Translations under genes and position numbers: made by a program
In this document: positions 58,037 to 64,000 of the stretch, one piece after another
Position numbering within the stretch: the first letter of the stretch is position 1
Layout: every line of letters begins with the position of its first letter
Notes under the pieces: generated by a model
The model's database searches: none
The model's input: only the letters and a program-made list of their open reading frames with translations
What the model was told of the DNA's origin: nothing
From: Gordionus sp. m RMFG-2023
Lineage: Eukaryota; Nematomorpha; Gordioida; Chordodea; Parachordodidae
NCBI RefSeq assembly: GCF_954871325.1
Contig: NC_088779.1
Location: forward strand, 13,642,846-13,706,845
Length of the DNA: 64,000 nt
Reading direction: 5' to 3'

Positions 58037-58392
58037 TTGTATTGGGATTCGAAATCTCTTGATTTTAAATCCTTTACCGAGAGTGATTTAAAAAATTTTA
58101 AAGTTCGATTTAACTGGAAATGTAATCTATCATGGGTAGAGTACCCAAACTGTAAATTTCAAACAATTTTGCCATGAACTTTTGAACTACTTCTAATTTA
58201 TATTAATTTTATGGATTTTTCATATAAATTAAAAAATACTAATATGCCTATCGCTGAAATATATAGAGTAAATACTCTACACATGCTGGAATACAATTCC
58301 TGTAAAATCAGATTTTTAAAATCCAAAAATCGCCCTTAGTAAATGATTTAAAATTGAGAGATTCCGAATCCCAACGGATTCCGAAACCCCAT
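58037..58392. mobile_element. Palindromic MITE of the same family
   Basis: Left arm ATTGGGATTCGAAATCTCTT and right arm, inverted, GTTGGGATTCGGAATCTCTC, both continuing into AAATC.TTTAC. The centre has CATG.GTAGAGTA in opposite orientations. About 150 bp from the previous copy. Confidence 0.75.
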
Positions 58393-59119
58393 ACGATATA
58401 TATATCTATTGTAATTGACTAAATAGATGTGAACATTTTTTAGGATATTTATTTTAGCCTGATAAAAAGATCCAAGTATTGTTATATATTAAAATATAGA
58501 ATTAGATAAATTTTGAGTGAATTTATTTTATTAGGTATACCTACTATAAATTTTTTAAGACATTATAAAAAATATAAAATAGCTGGCACTAAGATAGGTC
58601 AAGATAATAAACAAAATATTTGATGATGAGGAGGAAAATAAAATTTGAAAATCTAATTTCATGAAGTAAAACATTTTATGGTTTATCTGTTAAAAGGTTT
58701 TAAAAAAATTTGAGACTGAGATTTTTACCTCACCACAAGAAGCAATTTTTATTAAAACAGCAGAATAAAAAATACATTGTTAAAATATTTATATGAAAAC
58801 AGGACTATAAAATTTGAAAATCGGGTTCAATGCAGAGTATGTAAAGATTGCTCATGGGTCCTATGCCAAAAAAGATTGCTATTTTATTTGTTATAATTGT
58901 AAATAATATTATATAAATAAAGCTTATATAAAATTCTAAAGAAAATTTATTTTGTCTCATAGAATGTCTATAAACCACTTGATTCGATTACCCCCCCCCC
59001 CCTTCCTCATGATACGACTAACCAAGGGTTTAGGACTACTAGGTTCAAAAACACTTTTACTAAACCTTTTTTGGAGAAAAAATGATTAAAATTTAAGAAA
59101 TATAATATTTATAGGGTTT
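58393..59119. other. Gene-free stretch
   Basis: AT-rich, with a 12-base C run at 58991-59002 followed by CGACTAACCAAGG, which resembles the inner part of the GGGGAGACC end and may be a second, truncated end. Confidence 0.35.
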
Positions 59120-59217
59120 AATGTATCAATTGGCATTTTGCAAGATCTTATACGATCATTATCTTCGGAGCTATGATGGTTTTGACATAAGTTGTGCCGA
59201 CTAGCCAAGGTCTCCCC
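59120..59217 (-). mobile_element. GGGGAGACC-ended element, right terminus
   Basis: Inverted, this reads GGGGAGACCTTGGCTAGTCG then GCACAACTT, matching the terminus at 50696 with few changes. The flank after it is AATA rather than TA, so a TA target duplication is not confirmed. Confidence 0.5.
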
Positions 59218-59377
59218 AATATGATATTTTGAATGTTCCAAAAATCAAACATTGGAAGGTAATGAATTCATTTTTTGGTGAATTAATTTTAACATTTTAT
59301 ATGTAAAAATGAGTACATCGTAACATATATCAAACTTCTATGAGTTTATTTTGCAACTACCTTGAAGATTGACTTAC

Positions 59378-59475
59378 TTTTCTCTACTTCTCGAATTGAA
59401 TCAATTGGCAATCTTGATTGTCCAGGGCGGTATTGCTCTTCAGGTGCATTTCCAATCATAGATGGTACAAATATT
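59378..59475 (-). CDS. Splice-bounded exon of an unrecognised host gene
   Basis: A 98-nt minus-strand open segment between a good acceptor (TTATTCAG) and the consensus donor GTAAGT. It reads IFVPSMIGNAPEEQYRPGQ then SRLPIDSIREVEK, with entry in phase 2 and exit in phase 1. Composition is strongly protein-like, with Pro, Gly, Gln and Arg that AT-rich noise rarely yields. Adjacent coding-like sequence at 59500-59830 and a start-like exon at 63888-63905 are on the same strand. I do not recognise the protein. Confidence 0.45.
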
Positions 59476-59499
59476 CTGAATAAGAGAAAAATTTAGAAA

Positions 59500-59850
59500 G
59501 TAGGCACCACCATCATTTTTTGTTGCATAGTGGAGGACGATAATCACTTAGAAATAATCAATTCATCTCATATTTAATGAAGTAATCATATTTGGTTCCT
59601 TGATACATGCTCAACACTGCTAATGGATCCAGATTTTACTGACTTTCCTCGCATATAAATATTTATGGAATGGTTTACTTAATAAGATAATTTGTTCATC
59701 CAGACTTAAATTTTCTTTGAATATCTTAAATTGTTACGTATTAGATCAATAGTATCTAAAAATGATCTAACCTTCGCCAATATAGAAATCGTTTTATTTA
59801 TTTGAAAACGATTTAAAGATCTTTTTGGAGATAAAATAAACCTACATCCT
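59500..59850 (-). pseudogene. Coding-like blocks upstream of the 59.4-kb exon
   Basis: Reading down from 59850 in three frames: ISILAKVRSFLDTIDLIRNN, then NLSLDEQIILLSKPFHKYLY with ARK, then LDPLAVLSMYQGTKYDYFIK with YEM and LFLSDYRPPLCNKK after a TGA. Each block is protein-like and they follow each other at the right spacing, but frame changes and a stop separate them. This could be a decayed gene, or small introns I cannot place. Same gene as 59378-59475 by position. Confidence 0.4.
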
Positions 59851-60239
59851 CATCTTAATTAATAATTTGTCTAAAGATGTTTTTTTTAATTAGAGAATTT
59901 TATACTGGCCATAAAAATTTAAATATCATTTACCAATGTTTGAAAAATTGAACATAAAGATATTTTGCATTATAACTTTGGGAAATGAACCTCTAAGGCG
60001 AATATATTTTAGTATAGTTTCGCATATGAGTAATTAGATTATATATTTTTTGATTTAAAATTTTATCTAAATCCTGTTTCGATCCAAATAATATTATAAC
60101 CATATTAATTTATTTAATTTAAATTTTATTTTAAGAATTATCTGGATGTTATTTTAAAAACAAAAATTATGTAAAAATATATAATGAGCAATTGCTTATT
60201 ATGAATTCATTAAATATCTTAAACCTATAAACCATTATA
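59851..60239. other. Gene-free AT-rich stretch
   Basis: Nothing recognisable. Confidence 0.35.
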
Positions 60240-60718
60240 TTAGATTAGTAATTATTATGATTGAAAACCAAGAAGAAATATCAAATACAATTTATTTAAC
60301 AAGATAAGCAAATAGATATTCTACACCAAACACAAATTATGATTCCAGTTTAAATGACTTTCCTTAATCTTCTTGGAAAACGTCATTCACAGGATGTGGA
60401 TGATATAAATTTTTGGAGAAAATTCCGAATTTTTTATGCTGCTAAAAATATTCTTTGCTTTCCGGGCAAAAAATAAAATTATTTTTATATAGTGACAACT
60501 ATAAGATTACAAAATTATATAATTCGCCTTTCGATAAGGACTTATTTTTCTTAAAAAAATTAAATTAGCAATTTAAAAATTATTACTATAAAAAATTTAT
60601 CTCCTTGCCCCGATTTATGCTATCTATGTGAAAGAATCTAATAAGCGGCATGCCGCCAGTCGCCTATTATTTTAAAACTCACACCGGCCGCCGATAGTTT
60701 TATCAGCGCACAGGTCTA
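60240..60718 (+). mobile_element. Right part of a CCGGCCG-family hAT element
   Basis: Ends, inverted, TAGACCTGTGCGCTGATAAA followed by CGGCGGCCGG. 60340-60540 resembles 40480-40790, including the region that encodes hATC there (GTGGATGATATAAATTTTTG against ATGGATGTTCTAAATTTCTG). Badly decayed. Confidence 0.5.
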
Positions 60719-61540
60719 CACATATCTATATTATTGGAAGCTATACACTATTTTACAATTTTTATAAAAAAACAGTCCACATTTGTTAAATAATGGTGTA
60801 ATATTAGTTGAAGTTTGAGAGTATCAAAAAAACTTATTTGTCGGGAACTAAATGAAAATTATTTTATCGAAACTAATTGAAAATTATTTGTCGCTTGGTA
60901 AATAATTTATAAATATATACAAAAATAATTTATAATGACAATTAGTGGGTCAGTGGACTGAGAGATATCAAGCGAAGTGGAGATGAAGACTCCCTGCGCG
61001 CTATCTAGGATCAAGTAAAAGTAGCGCTTGATTTACCAATGACCCTGGGTAAGATGGTAGATATTGAATTTGGCCCATAAAGCTTATTTATTCATTCAAT
61101 TAGTATATCATATCGAATCCTTCGTATTTTTACTAAATAGCAATATTATCCCCCTTCCCCGACAAACGAAAAGTTTATATTTTGCCTTTCTCATAAATAT
61201 TTTAGCAAAAAGAAATATATATTATAGGTTTATAATGGGCAGGTCTTAGCCAGAACTCCCGATCTGTATAAAATTTTGTTCAACCCATCTGCCCATCCGA
61301 TGTTTAAGAATTATTTATATCATGTCACCCAATGGTTTCTTCTCTAGAACGATATTACAAATATAATCGGTATATAAATAGCAAGTCCCATTTTACTCCA
61401 GGCAGTTATAGCCCCATGGGTAGGAAGTTAACCTAAATAGCTCTATAAAATTTTATAGATAAGTTAGACTAGGCATCGAGGTATATTTCCTCTGAAATTC
61501 ATATTAAAACTTATTCTTCATTTTTTTATTATTATCTTTT
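60719..61540. other. Stretch with a GC island and a possible small MITE
   Basis: 60945-61060 is GC-rich (GTGGGTCAGTGGACTGAGAG, CTCCCTGCGCGCTATC) and unexplained; it slightly resembles a tRNA-derived SINE head but lacks a B box. 61225-61435 may be a small element: TAGGTTTATAATGGGC and, inverted, TAGGTTAACTTCCTACCC, with no matching flanks. Confidence 0.3.
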
Positions 61541-63285
61541 CAGGGTTGGGCAGTATCGCGGATATTTGTATCTAATCTTGTATCTTTTTTTAAATTTTGG
61601 AAAGTATCTTGTATCCAGTATCTAAGATACATATTATTTAAAAGTATTTGTATCTTAACCAACTTTGTATTCAAAAAGATACAGATACTTTAAAAAAAAT
61701 TTATATTAGTTAATTTAAATAGTATTAAATTTAAAATGATATTGTTTTAAAATTTAAATGAAAAATTTAATCAGAATTTAGATATTTTATGATATATGAC
61801 GTTGGTCATCATTTAGCAATGTGCTAACAATTAGAACTACCATATTTTATTTGAATCGTTTTATATCTGTCTATTTTAAAATAATGGAAGAAGAAAATAG
61901 AATAATATGTTTATACTCATCTTCAGATGATTCTTCAAAATATAACTATAAATTGCAGAATTTAAAGAATGCCACAAATCTATAAATGGTTCTGCAGACT
62001 CGTCATCAAATTTTGTCAAGCATCTAAAAGTATAATATATAATAAATCAAATTTATAATCATATTCATTATCATTTCATATTCCCATATTCGTTGTCTGT
62101 GACATACCATAAGTCTTATTGCCACAACAGATGTCGAGAAAGCTATTAAGGATTCTCCTAACATTTCTAAAATTCATCATCCAGCAATAGCCAAATGTAC
62201 TAAGCTTAAGAATGCTAGTAATAGGCCTAAAACTACTGAACTTATCAAAGCAGTTTTAGGAAAACAATTGCTGCACAAGATGAAATAGTATGTTTAATAG
62301 TCTTAGTAGTTTATTAAAATTTAAAGGCGAACTTCCTAAATTATGTCAAAAATTATAATTTCCAAAATTTAGAGATATTGAAATTCAATATTTAAAAGAA
62401 TATTGCAATATAATGTCCTCATTGGCTATAGCGATTGACAAAATACAAAGTGAAATCAACTGCTAAAAGATTTAATATATATGATTTTGATAATAACTTT
62501 AAAAGCGCATTTTTGACAACTATTTCTCATCCCTATTTTTAAAATTGTTGGATTTGGTGAAAAAGAAAAAAATACCTTCAGGATTTGTTAATACATGAAG
62601 CTTTAATTATTTTTAAAAATAATATTGAAATTAATACGTCAACAAAATCTTCAATTGGTGAAGATGATGATTATTTTTGTTTTAAAAGTACCACATCCAA
62701 TTCTAATAATTCAATAAATGATATTGAATTTGAGGTCCTAAATTATATGAAAGATGACAGGCGCAGTATAAATATGTTAAATAGTAATAAATATATAAAA
62801 GAAATATTTATTAAATATAACACAATATTACCATCCTCTGCCCCCGTTGAACGATTATTTAGCTTTGCTAATATGGTTAATAGACCAAATCGTCAAAGAT
62901 TGAACGATAAATTATTTGAAAAATTAATAATATTAAAAAATAATGTTGATTTATGATGCTGATTTATTATTATTTACTAATTATACAATTATTTAAAAAA
63001 ATATCGAATTATCTTATATAATAAATTTGTTATTTTCTACAATTTATTTTAAATTTTTTTTATAAATTTATATTATAGATAAGAAAATAAAGCTTTATAC
63101 ATTTTGATTTTGACTATTTAAAGTTTTTTAAAAAAGTATCTTGTATCTTAGATACTTTTTTTATAAAAAGATACAAGTATCTTGTATCTTATAGAAATTT
63201 TTCTAAAGTATTTTGTATCTTAAATATAAAATTTTATAAAGTATCTGTATCCGAATACAATTTTCTGAAAATTTGCCCAACCCTG
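61541..63285 (+). mobile_element. hAT deletion derivative with GTATCTTG ends
   Basis: A 1745-bp element with an exact 8-bp target duplication TATCTTTT (61533-61540 and 63286-63293). Ends CAGGGTTGGGCAGTAT and, inverted, CAGGGTTGGGCAAATT. About 150 bp on each side are filled with GTATCTTGTATCTTAGATAC-type repeats. The same end occurs as a fragment at 37833. Confidence 0.9.
61885..62956 (+). pseudogene. Shortened hAT protein: BED-like finger plus hATC
   Basis: Start MEEENRIICLYSSSDDSSKY at 61885, then in another frame ECHKSINGSADSSSNFVKHL, a BED-like finger half that stops at a possible donor (AAAAGTATAA). Relic sequence follows (KIHHPAIAKCTKLKNASNRP). 62585-62956 is an open frame ending EIFIKYNTILPSSAPVERLF, SFANMVNRPNRQRLNDKLFE and KLIILKNN, the hATC dimerisation domain. 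The RNase H catalytic core is missing. Several frame changes and stops in the middle. Confidence 0.7.
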
Positions 63286-63293
63286 TATCTTTT

Positions 63294-63735
63294 AATGAGG
63301 AATCTCGTTAATAAATCAACATATGGTAGATGATAGAATGGTGAAAAGTACTTTTAAAATGTAACTAGATACATTGTCTACGAGTAAATCTCAGATATAT
63401 TCTTACAAATGTATCGAGACAAAAATACAATTTTCCCAAGAAACCTTTTTATTATAAATATATATGATGTAAATAATGCCCAATTTAAGATTCTATTGTA
63501 AAAAATGAAATTTTGAAGTGAGCTAAAAAAATTCCAAAATCTTATCGCAAATATAATTAATAGATTATAATAATTGTTAGATTTTAATAATGGATATTTC
63601 TCAAAATCGTCAACATTAAGACTTTACCATTTCTGTCATTTTTAGCCACACTAAAGTTATTCTATCATTGCAGTTTGCCACAGAGTAGTGTGATATTGAA
63701 TAACAATTTTATATTGGAATAATAATTAAATATAC
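63294..63735. other. Possibly intronic, AT-rich
   Basis: On the minus strand about 63610-63490 reads VDDFEKYPLLKSNNYYNLL, a possible exon of the neighbouring gene without clear splice sites. Otherwise nothing recognisable. Confidence 0.25.
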
Positions 63736-63905
63736 TAAAATCCCGACACTCATTCAAAAATAAATCACTCAAAATTTGATGAGCAAGATTTATATCATTT
63801 ATATCCTCTAAGGGGTGTATGAATTAAATTATATTTTTTAGAGATTATCTGTTTACAATAAATTGGAAGCTTTAATAGTTCACTTACCATGTTCTCGTCA
63901 TCCAT
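63736..63905 (-). CDS. Candidate first exons of a minus-strand host gene
   Basis: 63888-63905 reads ATG GAT GAC GAG AAC ATG (MDDENM) and ends exactly at a consensus GTAAGTG donor. An 82-nt intron ends TTAGAG, and the next segment from 63805 continues in phase as DINDINLAHQILSDLFLNE then CRDF, with a possible donor GTATAT after 63736. It may belong with the exon at 59378-59475, in which case the hAT copy at 61541 lies in an intron. Family unknown. Confidence 0.35.
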
Positions 63906-64000
63906 TGCTTAAAACAAAATTGTCTGTTTATTTTTTATATTGAAATAAACTTGAACATAATATTAATGAATTGAATTTAGATATCTTTAATACAAGAAAA

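Noticed and set aside
59700-59850. Resemblance of ILAKVRSFLDTIDLIRNN to a MutS (MSH4-like) helical segment
   Set aside because: Only a short amphipathic pattern agrees; the following blocks do not match MutS.
50069-60718. One 10.6-kb hAT element spanning the whole nest
   Set aside because: The end bases pair but the flanking 8-mers AATAACAC and CACATATC do not, and the inner halves are not shown to be complementary.

Overview
This is a very AT-rich eukaryotic window, densely packed with transposons, with host coding sequence at its edges. The only host gene I recognise is the C-terminal part of CDC27/APC3, an anaphase-promoting-complex subunit (820-1781, plus strand). It is split by a spliceosomal intron. 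A cut-and-paste hAT fauna with BED-finger and ZMYM/THAP12-like transposases, a Ty3/gypsy element and very AT-rich spacers all fit an animal, perhaps a parasitic or otherwise AT-drifted lineage. I cannot name the phylum from the sequence alone.

Layout: 0-3.6 kb holds the CDC27 3' end, AT-rich spacer and an unrecognised exon-like frame. A young, nearly whole Ty3/gypsy element (3621-9477) sits in that frame, with 216-bp LTRs and a 5-bp target duplication. From 9.5 to 17 kb there is no recognisable gene, only small inverted-repeat elements. From 17 to 63 kb there is a chain of hAT superfamily copies, many bounded by exact or near-exact 8-bp target duplications. They lie at 17091-19911, 20498-21882, 22751-23905, 24095-25277, 26380-28297, 31786-32758, 35188-38684, 42787-43883, 51256-52302 and 61541-63285, with further partial copies. 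Each family has its own subterminal repeat, for example GGCGGC, ACGCGT, CCCGACCCGA, GTATCTTG and GGAGCTAGCTCC. The copy at 35188-38684 still carries a recognisable transposase with 45-46 nt introns.

The 50.7-59.2 kb block is a nest. A GGGGAGACC-type terminus lies at each side, and between them are a hAT copy, a small inverted-repeat element, two tandem-repeat arrays, palindromic MITEs and a minus-strand gene (55458-57438). That gene belongs to a metazoan family of transposase-like proteins with ISDFAENY and YFSDGA motifs.

The right edge (59.4-63.9 kb, minus strand) and 48.8-49.1 kb contain short, splice-bounded coding-like exons of host genes I do not recognise. The gene-free stretches are AT-rich relic DNA. 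No tRNA, rRNA or CRISPR array was found.
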